In this document: positions 11,821 to 24,100 of the stretch, one piece after another
How positions within the stretch are numbered: position 1 is the first letter of the stretch
Layout of the letters: the number at the start of each line of letters is the position of its first letter
NCBI GenBank assembly: GCA_007449985.2
Contig: VIIQ02000149.1
Span: 124,001-188,000 of the forward strand
Length of the DNA: 64,000 nt
Direction: 5' to 3'
DNA from: Desmodesmus armatus
Lineage: Eukaryota; Chlorophyta; Chlorophyceae; Sphaeropleales; Scenedesmaceae
The notes under the pieces: model-generated
Databases searched by the model: none
The model's input: the letters and a program-made list of their open reading frames with translations, nothing else
Told to the model about the DNA's origin: nothing
Made by a program: the position numbers and the translations under genes

Positions 11821-14800
11821 TCAGGCAAAACCCAAAGCTTGGTAGTTCACTGCCATGCCAGCAGTGCGGGCCACTTCAACTTCAGTCCAGCCCGGGCCGT
11901 AAAAGTACTGCAGGAATGGGTCCGGTGCTTTGAAGATAGTCTGAGAAAAAGGTGTCCCTAGAGCCCAGTAGCAATCCTGCACAGCCCTCACACGCGTCAG
12001 GCCAATGAAAGGCTCTGGGCTACCACCAGCATTGGGAGCAGCAAGTCCCTCACCCCCATCACCACCCGATGCTGCCGCCTTGCACCCATCCAAATCGCAC
12101 CACACGCTGTTAACAGTGGCACCCAATGATTTCCCAAACTTCAAGGCCCAAGCTCTCCCGATGGGCAAAGCCCACCGGCGCGCCACCAACTTCTCATCCA
12201 ACTTGGTGAATTCCTCATGCATACACGGCAACGCAGCCACGCGGACAACATTTCTAGGGTTCTTGGGGTCAGTGAACTCGACATCAGGCCACCAGAAGCG
12301 GTCTGACCCATCAGGTGCAGGCCCGCAAATAGTACGGCAGATGTCCAACAATTCGTTCAGTTGGGCTTCGCTCAAATTCTTATGTGTGTTCATCAGCTCT
12401 AGTCGCATATCATTCCTTGAATATTTTGCCCAATCTTTGACCACACCAGTCATGCCTGTCACCACTGAGCGGCGCCTGTTTGGAAAACCTTGAGCGCCAC
12501 AACCCTGGCATGCCTGCACAAACACAGGCACCAGAAACAGCGGCAGATCACAATAGCAAGGGTCACCACCACCCAGGCAATGCCGACTGTGCTGCCTACA
12601 AACTGCAACTACCTTATTACAGTACAGTACAGTAATTGGGGACCCGAGTCCCAACCTCGCCACTAGCCAGCGAGTCAATGTGTTGTAAGCCACATGCTGC
12701 AGCAGTCATGACTGCCCTGCCCTGCCCTGCACTCTTCAGCATGTCGATACAGTTACAGCACCCAAACATGCTGCAAGCCGTGCCGCTCTCAACAGATCAA
12801 ATGTACGCAGACACTGACCCGTCATGCATGTTGGTCAAAAACAGCACACTTACTTCCTCAGTTTCAATTCAGGCCACAGTGGCATCGCCGTTTCTTCTAC
12901 GGTGTTGCGGTCCTCAACGTTGTTGATGTTCCACTCTGTGACCGCCCCAAAGCGAATCACAGGCGCCGCATCATCATCATCTGCCAACACTGCATCGGCA
13001 GGGAAGTTGTTGTTGGGGTCGCCACAATGCAGGCGGCGTTGCTGTATCAGTATGGTATTATGGTACACGACCTGGCGAGACTTGAGGGCCACCAGCACCA
13101 AACAACGCCGAGGGTCGATGTCATCAATACTGCGATGCAGGCCCTCCAACGTGCTGATATCCGCCATGCTCAATCGCCCTTGCACTGCCCTCTCCCAGAA
13201 GGCCAAAGTGGCAGCATCACAGCGGAACTGTGACACCAGCTTGACCTGCAACATGCACAGCAGCAACAGGAACAGAGGAAGCAACAGCAGCAACAGGAAC
13301 AGCAGCAGCCATGAACAGCCCTGATGAGCCGTACTGGAAACAGTATCTGCTGGTTATGGTCAACCTGACAACCTGCACTCCAGCATGACTCCCACAATGC
13401 AACTACAGCAGCAAGCAAAACATCCCTGCAAACAGTTTTGAACAAGAAAGCCTCACATGGTCTGGTTGACCACCCTTTCAGGCTGTTTGTAAGCCTAGTT
13501 GACTCCCTAAGGCATTCGCGCTGGACCTGGACCATATATGACAGTCACAGTAACAATTATACCCCAGCCAATAGCCCAAACGTCTCACCCCCCAAAAATT
13601 ACAGCAGGTTCCCACTGACCCGGAGTACGTTCAATGCAGCCCAACTAGGAGAGTTGAATATGTATGAAGGCTCACTGGGCGCTACCTCCAAGCGGCCATT
13701 GTGCAAACGAAGCAATCTGGCTTGCAGAGGTGGCATTTGCAGCACATTGCCCCAGAAGCCCATGCGCCACCAGCTCCATGGCAACACTTGGCCAACAATG
13801 CCGAGGAATTCCTTCACCCAGCGGCACCACTCCTGTATGGACAGTACACACACAAACACAAACACAATCACAAGGGTGAGATTATACTGAGTTGCCAGGG
13901 TGGGCAGGGGTTCCATGCAGACAACCAACCCTTTTATAGAAGCAAACCAAACTTGAGCATACAGCGGCCCACCTGATGCGCAATATGACAGCACGTATTG
14001 TTGAGGAAAGCCCTGGCATTTTGCTGCCTCACGTCAGGGGTGCATTTTGCTGCCTCACGTCAGGGGTGCATTTTGCTGCCTCACGTCAGGGGTGCATTTT
14101 GCTGCCTCACGTCAGGGGTGCATTTTGCTGCCTCACGTCAGGGGTGCATTTTGCTGCCTCACGTCAGGGGTGCATTTTGCTGCCTCACGTCAGGGGTGCA
14201 TTTTGCTGCCTCACGTCAGGGGTGCATTTTGCTGCCTCACGTCAGGGGTGCATTTTGCTGCCTCACGTCAGGGGTGCATTTTGCTGCCTCACGTCAGGGG
14301 TGCATTTTGCTGCCTCACGTCAGGGGTGCATTTTGCTGCCTCACGTCAGGGGTGCATTTTGCTGCCTCACGTCAGGGGTGCATTTTGCTGCCTCACGTCA
14401 GGAGTGCATTTTGCTGCCTCACGTCTGGGGTGCAGAAACCTTCACATGTGCAAATACACTTACCTCAAAGAGGGGGGCAGACACTTCACCATATTCATCC
14501 AACGCAAAGGCTGTCCACCGCTGAGCACGCTTGACTTTGGCTGAAAAGGGTGGTCGCCGCTGTCCTGGCCAAGTAGCCGCGAGGTCCCACAAGGAGGCGA
14601 GGGTTTCGCCGCCACTGAGCAATGCAACCAAACCCCTGATGGCACCGTGAGCAATTCTGTCTCGACCTCCACGTGCTTGACAATATTTTGACACTACATC
14701 CCTGAGACTATGTGTCTTGCCAGCCCCAGGCAGGCCTTCCACGACCACGTTGCGTTGCAGAAACTGCTGACCCAACCACGTCAGGGTGTGTCGCTGGGGT

Positions 14801-15123
14801 GCACCTTTGGGGTCCAAACCACGTGGCACTGCCATAACAGGCCCACCACTGCTGCCAGGAGTTGCAGCAACAGGCTGACCAGCATCCCCATTGGCATGTT
14901 GAACTCTGCCATGCGCAGGTCCATCACCCGGCTGAGTTTGCCCTTCTGCATGATCATTACGGCGGATCACGATGGCTGCACCATTGCCATTCATAACATC
15001 AGGATGAACGTTGCAAGGGCCGGCACCTGCAGCATGTGCAGCGACAGGCAACACGCACCAGTTGCATTTTTTGTACATCACGAGGCCACGGGCATCGCCC
15101 AAGACAACACTCCCGCATATAAG
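11821..15123 (-). other. PIF1-family helicase domain of the giant gene
   Basis: All main SF1B motifs are visible in order. Walker A is VVVEGLPGAGKTHS (about 14730); the Walker B position has ALDEYGEV (about 14500); motif III is WGNVLQMPPL, with Asn where PIF1 proteins usually have Asp (GDxxQLPP); motif IV region has QFRCDAATL; then VTGMTGVV and WWPDVEFTD correspond to the NGxxG and P-V-F segments; AWALKFGKSLGATV aligns with the AxTIHKSQGxT motif; and IGLTRVRA with the YVALSRV motif. PIF1 enzymes are 5'-3' DNA helicases; PIF1-like helicases are also carried by Helitrons. No Rep/HUH nuclease motif is seen, so this is not a Helitron. Exons are 15123-14464, 13832-13629, 13245-12854 and about 12513-11821; a 1.2-kb stretch of introns separates the first two. 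Confidence 0.8.
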
Positions 15124-18100
15124 CTGCAAATAAACAACCTGCGTACATGCGTCCCCAGAGGACCTGAAGCAAGAATGCTTATTTCATACAAACTTGCTGT
15201 TCTTCTTAGAAAAGAATATATTGTGACAGATGTGCAGGCGATGATATACCACAATATATGGTGCTGCAAAAATACACTGCATCAGTGGTTTAACCTCTAC
15301 CCACTGACTGCCTGGCACTCTCGCTATCATGGCATTGCAATGGTGTGACACCCCCCCCCCCTCTCCCAGTCTCACCTGCAACGTTCACAGGTACATTTTG
15401 ACCTTACAGCAAGTCATGCAACGCAATAGGCACATTTACGGCCGGCGTGATAGCAAGATTGCCAGTTGCCTGCACAAACCACAAGCAACAGCAACATACC
15501 AACTGTAGTGACGGCACCCTGTTAAAAAGTGGACACATTAGAACTGACATACTGTGCGCAGCTTCACAGGCAAAGTCAATGCAGTTGAAACCTGAACGGA
15601 AGCGGCAGCACAGCAACCATGTACAGCATCAATGTCTATGCAGACACCATACAAACTCACCGCCAAGGAGGTCGCGGCACCAGCTGCTGCAGCACTTGCA
15701 TCACCAGCAGTACCAGATACTGCAGCAAACAGCCCGGTACTACCAGTAGCTGCCACTCCAGTACCCTCCTGCATAGCAACAGAAATGTGTGCGAGGCACA
15801 CCAGTTCAGTTTTAGCAGAATAGCATCAGTGGGGAAGCTGGTCTTGACACATGCAGGGATCTTCACTGTACCAACGTACCACACAGCGCCACCCAAGTGA
15901 CACAGCGTCCATTCCAGCACCTGTCACCCAACCATGCCCATGCACACCGCATACATCAAACCTCACCTGCAACGGTGGTCCAGGCATATCCCCAAGCAAG
16001 TCTTCCAGAAAGGGCAGCAGTCCGTCATCATCATCCTGTGATACAACAAATGGTGACACATGTGAGCATGACATGCATACATGAAGTACAGGCAAGCACG
16101 AGGCACAACAAACCTGCGGCATCCTCGCGTTCACCAATGCACAGCTGGCAGCAGCATCGACTTCAACACCAATATCACTTACCGCTGACAACCAGTCCTC
16201 CATTCGCCCCAAGTCATCGCCATTGTTGTGCAGTGCGTCGCCTGTTGTCACTGTCCCAGCAGCTGCTGCTGCTGGAGGCAAAAGCATGGGTGGGTCAGTG
16301 CCAAGCTCAGCCGTATCAGATGACACCCTCGTACCCAATCCGTTCCCCACAGGATCAGCCAGACCGCCTGCAGGAGGCTCAGAATAATTGGCCACCAGGA
16401 GTGCAGCGTCACTCTCACACACAACACCACCGGCTGCAGACCCAGCCTCACACGTGGATGACGCAGGCAACACAGGGGACACCGATGATTGTGTGTCCTG
16501 ATCGGCCGCAGCGGCCAGCCTAGGCCGGACTGGGGATGGATCTTCACCAACAACCTGCACACTCAAGCGTTTCCTACCAGATGCACGTGCGCTGCCCCTC
16601 CCACTGGACTTCTTTGCTGCTTGCTCAACACTGCTTTTGACGCCATCAGCCTCGACCCGCCATTGGGCCAACACGCTGTCATCCAACAAACCTCTAGCAG
16701 CAAAGCTGTCTAAAACAAAGTCAATGGCTCTTGGCACAAGACGGGGCATCAGCTTCCCGCACGATTTGCAGACATTCATGTAGCGCGCCCACACCTGTTG
16801 CCACTCTCCCTGTGGGATCTGTGACAGCACTTGGTAGGACTTTTTAGCCACCTTCACGCCTTGCCAGCCCAAGACCAACAACTGCATGCAGTCACGGAAT
16901 AACTGCACCTCGTCCAAGCCATCATCACCCATGTCTCGCACATTGGCAGACCCAAACTGGGTTTGCCGGATGTTGCTGGCATCGCCACGCAAACAAATGC
17001 GCACCAGCTCCATCCCATGCAACAACTTGGTGACAGACACACCCTCCAGGCCACTCCCACACACCAAGGCCTCTACTGGGTCAGTGCGTCGGCCCCTAGG
17101 ACGCCCGGAAGCTGCAGCCGCTGCCGTTGTCTCACCCACAACGACCGAGTGGGAATCCCACAAATGTTGAGGCCCAAGGGTGGTGCTGGTGCTGCCAGGC
17201 ACTTTCAAAGGAGACACCCGATACTCGTTTGTGTGCATCACATAGCACCTGAAGCAAACTGGTTGACCCTGAACACGACCAACTGTGCTGCCCTCAGCAG
17301 AGCATGGCTGACCACACCGTGTGCACGCCACATGCAAGCCACCCCCGTTGCCAACACCACTGCTAACACCAACAGCTGCTGAAACATGGCTGCCAGCACC
17401 CGGCCAACTGTTGACACGGTCAGTCACACCAGAACCCGGATGCGCAGGTACCAGCGACGACTCAGCGCCAAATGGCACTAGCTCACTGCCATGCACCATG
17501 GCCTGACTGCCATCACCCAGCTGGGGTGGGAGGATGGGTGGCAATGCTGGTCTGCTGGGATCAACTACACACAACCCACACAACACCCGGCTACCAACCA
17601 AAGCTAGGGGTTGTTGGCATCCACCACACTGGCTGCACGCAACACCTGCACCACCACCAAAACCATCATCATCTGGAGGACCACCATATGATGAATTTTG
17701 GCTGCCGAAAAACAGTGTTGGTTGACCACTGCCACCGCTGGAACCACCGCTGTTCATGCTGCCCTGTCCATTGGTGTAGGGACCGGACTGGGTTTGACTA
17801 TCAGACCAGCCAGTGAGTTCCACAAAAAGCTGTGCAGAATCAGCACACGGCACAACCCATCTGTTCAACGCAGTTGCCAGGTATGACTTGGCAGCAAAGC
17901 GGAGACACAACTGATGGCTGACATGACCGCGATGTTCAACACCTACCTGCAAGGACTGGCCCCCCTGCACACCTGTCCTCACAGGCACCAAAACAAACTT
18001 GTCACATACACTCTCATACGCGGTCACTGCCAGCAACAGACACTCCACACTCAAACCGCCAACAAAGCCATGTCCTGTGCGATTGCGAGACAACCCAGAC

Positions 18101-21100
18101 CAACCGGCTGCCGCAACCACGCCCTTGCCAAAAAACGCCTGAGCCGTCCGCACAACAGAGTTGTGCACAAAGGAATGGACCAGGTTGGCCCAAGCAAGCT
18201 GCACCAACGCCACTGGCAAGTTTGCGCCATGCGCAGCCATCTGCTGCCAGTGGTATGCTTCCAGACCCAGCTGATGTACAAGCACAGAACATCGGCCTTT
18301 CTTGGGGATCCACCTACTGATCAAGGCCGTCATGGCCCGGCTGAGGGATTGATATCTGCTGTTTGGCATCAGCTGAGCGTCTGAACAAACAACTTGCTGC
18401 ATGCTAGCAACAGCGCACCGCAAATGCCAAAGGGAGTCCACAAGCATAGGGTGGCTTAATACAGCCTGGATCACAGCAACAACATACACACCAGGCACCA
18501 CAACAGCACTGTCGCATCCGCGGTCAGCTTCAGCTCCAGCATCAGTCCTAGCAGGCCTGACCCCATCACCAGCAGCCACATTGGACAACCCCGTGGCAAC
18601 AGCATGCCTAACTTCCAGCATCCTGGGATGCACAGGACGACCGTTTGTCACGTTGGCCATGTGGGAATGCATATTCTCAGTAGCTTGCGCTGAGTAGGTC
18701 AACCGCATTGTGTTGCTGGTGCCGGCGACACCAGGTGCCCAACCTCCTGCAACAGATGCGACATCGGCAGCAGCTTGCACCCCTGCAATGTTGGAGGTCA
18801 TCTGATGACCCAAAATTGCATTTGCAAGCGACCGCCTGCACATGCGCAACCCACCACGCAGGAAATCCAATGTGGTGGTGCCCTTCAAACTCTCTAGCTT
18901 TTCGCGCATTTGATCAGCCGTCAGTTGCACACCGTGCAACACGCGACCTTCGCTGGAAACATATGGAAACATGGGCCAGCGTTCAGTGCCAGGCATCTGA
19001 ACAATGATATCACCAGATGCACACCCATCCAGAGCACACACAGGCACAGCCCCCATAAGCACCGCCCAATTCAGACACAGCAACGCTGGTTCAAGATCCA
19101 CTGTCTCTGCTATGTCCGGGTTCCCAGTGGAATCCTGCATAACTACACGTTTGCCTTGCGTGCTCATTGATTTCTCCTGGGAGCACCGAATGGCCATGCT
19201 CACATGCAAGACGCTGCCATCCTCGCCCACAGCGCTGCTGGTAACCGTCCTCACAACATCCCGCATTTCAATGTGCAACAGTGTAGGACCCCTACGCCCA
19301 GAGCAACTGGCAAGTGACAACAATGCAGCATCATAGGCACCCATGAATGTCGACGGGTTGATACTGCGCAAAGCACCCCTCATCTCGTCCGGCAGGGCAT
19401 GATCAGCTCTGTTGACGCTGCCATCCCAATGCTGGCGCAAAAATTGCACAACAGGACGGTGCAACAGTCTGTGCAGCACACGAGGGTCCCACTGGTCAGG
19501 ATTGAACTGATACTCTGGGTCCAGTTGCCGCCATTCTCGCAGCTTCAGCCTCAAACCAACTGTCACAACGTTGGACAGCCACTTGTTCAAAGACTTTTGA
19601 GTGCGTGTGTGGCCAGCAATAACAGCGCCCTTAACACACAACATCCATTCATCATCAGTGAACGGCCACCCAGCCACAACCACACCAGTGTTGGCCGGCC
19701 ACTTCTGATCGTTCTCATCTGTCGCAGTGATGACACGCTTGGCATCCAATGCCATCAATCGCTCAGGACTGAGCACAGTAACAGCAAGCACGACAAACTG
19801 TCGCCATGCGCGTTCATGCACAGCACGGGTGTCAGCACTGGATGCAAAAAACGGGTCGTGAATGTTGTCCAGCGACCAAGCCAAAGCCGGATGCTCCAAC
19901 ATTCGTTGCAGCTGTTCTCTTGAGTTGTTAGTCAATGCACTGGACGCACCCCAAATTGCTCTGAAACCACGCATCTCCGCACGAGAGACAGGCCCCATGC
20001 CTTGTTGTTGCCGCTGCCTGACAGCAAGATGCACCAAACTTTGCATGCTGGTGACAGTAGCCTGCACCGCTGCGCCTGCTGCCAAGCCAACGCCCACTTG
20101 CCAGCCGGAAGCAGCTACACTCAAAGCATCCGTGGTGCCAGCAGGAAACAAGGCACTTGCAATATCACCAACAGTGCCTGCCGCAAGACCAACAGGGCTA
20201 GCGACCGCAACCCTAGGCAGCCACTGCAACACACCACATACAATCAGAACATACCCACATGCATTACAGCAGGCAAGCAGACGTGACGCTGCGCCTGCAA
20301 AGTTGTGCGGCACCCCTTCATCCTGACAGTCACACACACGTACGTTGAAACGGGCAGCAATCTTCAACAAATTGGTGCGCTGCACACACAGCCGCCTCGC
20401 TTCTAGACACCACATGAGAATACCAACCGCCCAGGTCACACAAAGGGTGCCAACATGGCCAGTGAAAGGTAACAGGACCAAAACCACCAGCCTGTGTGCC
20501 ACATCTTGGGACACCAAACCCTCCTTGATCGCTGCACCCGCTACACCCCATGCTAACACACAGGCTGATACATACAGCAGCGTGGGCCTCAACGACAAGC
20601 GCAGCTTTTGAAAATGCTGCCAAGTGCTCTTGTGAATTGAACGCAGCGCCTGCCGCAACTTGGAACGCACCTTGCGAGGCAACCTGTCCCTGATTACTTC
20701 ATACTGCAGGGTCGGTTTCCCTGTGTGCGGATCCCGCCAGCACATCAGCCTATAGGCACTCCGCAATGTTTTCAGCAGCACACCCTGATACAGGGCACTG
20801 GCTGCCGTGTGCAGCACACCCACACTTGCACACCATGACAACCCTGCCAGCATAATAACAGCATTCACACAGTACACTGCTAGTGTGGACAACCCAAAGT
20901 GCAATAGCAACTGCACAGGCCATGTCAGGACAGACGTAGCCCCGTGCAACACTGTTTTGACTCCAGGGCTGACCTTATACACAAGGACAGTGACTTCCAG
21001 GATTGTTGGCACCACAAGTATCAACCAGAACGCGAACAGCCACAACAAGGCTGCACACAACCATTGCCGCATGCGCGGGATGGACCACTCGCAATACCTG

Positions 21101-24100
21101 CGGTGTCGCAAGCATGGTATGCGCCTGTGACGACACCTGTGACCAAGTGGCTGCGAATGCAGCCATGTGCGATCGACAAAGTGTCGGTGCTGACTGAATG
21201 CTAACAGCACAGCACAGCACAGCCAGCACAGGACAGCCAGCCATTCTGTGAGACACTTCCCAGTCAGGGCATCACTCCAGCCATACTCACAGAACACCCT
21301 CATGCAGGGTGGCACGCCAACATCCACCAGGCCAGCACTGCCAAACACAGCAGCAACAGAGCCCACGCAACCCAGCAGCAGCACCACCCAAAACAGCGCC
21401 GACAACATGCGCGACAGCAGCCTACCCTGCCACAGGATGCGCTCCCTGTAGCCGCCAGCGAGTACGGCGCAATCATCTTCAGCAGCCGGATCCATGGCGG
21501 GGCTGGAGCTGGACACCTTGCCAGATCGCTTGCCGTCGGAGGACAGGCGCAGCTTGCGCGATAGCTTGATGCTTGGACTGCGGCGCCCCTTGGTAGGCAG
21601 CTTCTTGGGCAGCCCTGAATCAGCAAGGATAACAAGGCATATTGCAGCAAACGTTCAGTGAGGAAGGCAAGTCACAACCGCACGGACATAATTCAGAATA
21701 CATGCATGGGCACAAAGCGCCAGCAGCCATTCCCTGCAGAACTGACCATCACACTTGGTTGTGAAACATAATGTAAGCTGGACTGCCCTGAATAGCAAAA
21801 ACATACTATGACTGCAACAACACCTACTCACCAAGCCGGCAATTGTACAACCCAGCCCTGGGACTAGGCACCTGCACGTCCTTGACCGCTTCAGCCCAAG
21901 TGGTGTCAGGGCAGGCAAACGACTCATACACAGCCTCCATGGTGCGCATGCCGCGCATGCCTAGCTGCCACTCCTGGGGCCGTGCGCAGCGGTCCAGAGG
22001 CGGCTTGTACTGGTCGATGGTGAAATTGGCCTCCCGGCGCACACCATACAGGATCTCACGCGGAAACTTGCCCGTCTTGGCCACCTCACAGTATGGTGGC
22101 TTGGCTGACGCTGCACAAAGCACAACAACACAGCACGGTCAGTATTGAGGTCGCACAAACCCATCACCGGGTGCGACCACTGTCCACCCAGCTTGCCCTA
22201 GGCTGCAATGCTCACAACTGAATGGCTGTGTGATGCCGACTATGATGCCAACACGCTGGTTACATTTGATACATCTACTTCCTGAGCACCACTGGAATAA
22301 CCCTAGCAGAACAATGCACTTGATTGCAGGTGAATGGTTTGTTAGCAGCACTCAGCATCCGCCAACAGTTGACCCACCTGCATCACTGTCGTCATCAAGG
22401 TCATCCACACTGCTATCTGCATCAAGCAGCGATGGCAGACTGTCGCGCCCTGCAAGGCGGCATACAATCAACCACAGACACAGCAAGGCGGGTCAGTGTG
22501 CAAGTGTTTGTCCCTACATTGAATCTAGCCTGTAGCTGCCAGTTGCATCACACCGATCACTACTGCAGCATGCATTTGGGTGGAAACAGCCATCACAACT
22601 CGCGCACCCACCCCTGGCATGACTGGAGTGCGCACGGCCTGCTGTTCAGTCAACCACTCAGCATGCATGCTCTCCAGCAACCAACCACATCTTCAGCAGA
22701 CGCTGAACCTTTGCTATAAGCACCAAGCATGCACCGATGCACTTGACCCACCTGATGCACTGTCTGTCTCAAAGTCACTGTCCCAGCCATCCTCGAGGGC
22801 CAACAGTGAAGGCAGACTGTCAAGACCTGCAGAGCACACAACCAAGGCACATGCACGCATGGATCAGTGTGCGTATGTTAGGCACTGCATTGTATGCAGG
22901 CTGCAGCGGTCAGTTCACCACACCAGCCCCTGCAGCAGTATGCATTGTGGGTGGGGCCCCAATCAAAACACGCTCACCCACCCCAACCAAAACAGTGCAG
23001 CATGCATGTACTCAGTTCACCCCCGTCAGGAAGGACATCGAACCTTGTCTAGAGCCCCAAGCATGCAGTGGCCGTACTTCACCCACCTGAGGAGTTGTCC
23101 GTGTCTATGTCACTGTCCGCGCCATCCTCCGTGGTAGGCATTGATGATGAAAGACTGACGCGCCCTGCAAGGGGGTTCAAACAAAACAACAGGCACAGCA
23201 AAGAGTGGATCAGTGTGCGTGTGTTTGTGACTGCTTGGTGCTGCCAGACACTATGTGTTAAATGACACCAACCACTGCAACAGCATGCTTTTGAAAGTGA
23301 CAGGCATCACAACTCGCTCACACACCCTGGCGTGACAGGTGTGCCACACTGTTGGGCAGCCACCCCACAGCATGCATGTACTCCAGGCAAAACCTCGCTT
23401 ACAGGAGACATGCTCAACCTTTCCCAAAACACCAACATGCAGCGACCGTACTTGACCCACCTGCATCGCTGCATGTGTCACCGTCACTTCCTTCGCCGTC
23501 CTCCGTGGCCAGCAGTGACGGCGGGCTGTCTCCACCTGCAGGAGGGCACCAAAAAAGCAGCAGGCACAGCAAAGGGTGGGTCAGTGTGCGTGTGTTCGTG
23601 CAGTGCAGTGCAACCAGCCTATCGCTTGCAGTGCAAGCACACACGTAATTGCACCAGCCGCAAATGGGCTGAAATCATGCAAGTAATATCCAGTCACAAG
23701 CAATATCAGACCCACCCGCATCGCTCTGGATGCCATCACCGACGTCAGCGGGGTCGCCCTCACTTCCTTCGTCCTCCACAATGCTGTCAGTTCCTGCAAG
23801 TGCATCACAAAGCACAATTGCACAGAATAAGGTGAGTCACGCACCACAGTCTGTGCGGTCAACCCCGTGGCAGGCAGTGATGATCAAACGCTGACCCGAC
23901 CTGCAAGGGGGCTCAAACAAAACTGCAGGCACAGCAAAGGGTGGATCAGTGTGCCTGTGTTTGTGACTGCTTGGTGCGGCCAGAAACTATCTGTTCAATG
24001 ACACCAACCACTGAAGCAGCATGCTTTTGAAAGTGACAGCCATCACAACTCGCTCTCACACCCTGGCGTGACAGGTGTGCCACACTGTTGGGCAGCCACC

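Noticed and set aside
14017..14434. Repeat array resembling a CRISPR
   Set aside because: The copies are directly adjacent with no variable spacers, and the context is an algal intron.
13976..14544. Long open frames in all three plus-strand frames
   Set aside because: They come from a 26-bp tandem repeat whose length is not a multiple of three, so the same peptide repeats in each frame; no coding gene is implied.
11821..15123. Helitron
   Set aside because: A PIF1 helicase is present, but no HUH Rep motif is visible in the gene, and a tyrosine-recombinase-like domain is found instead.
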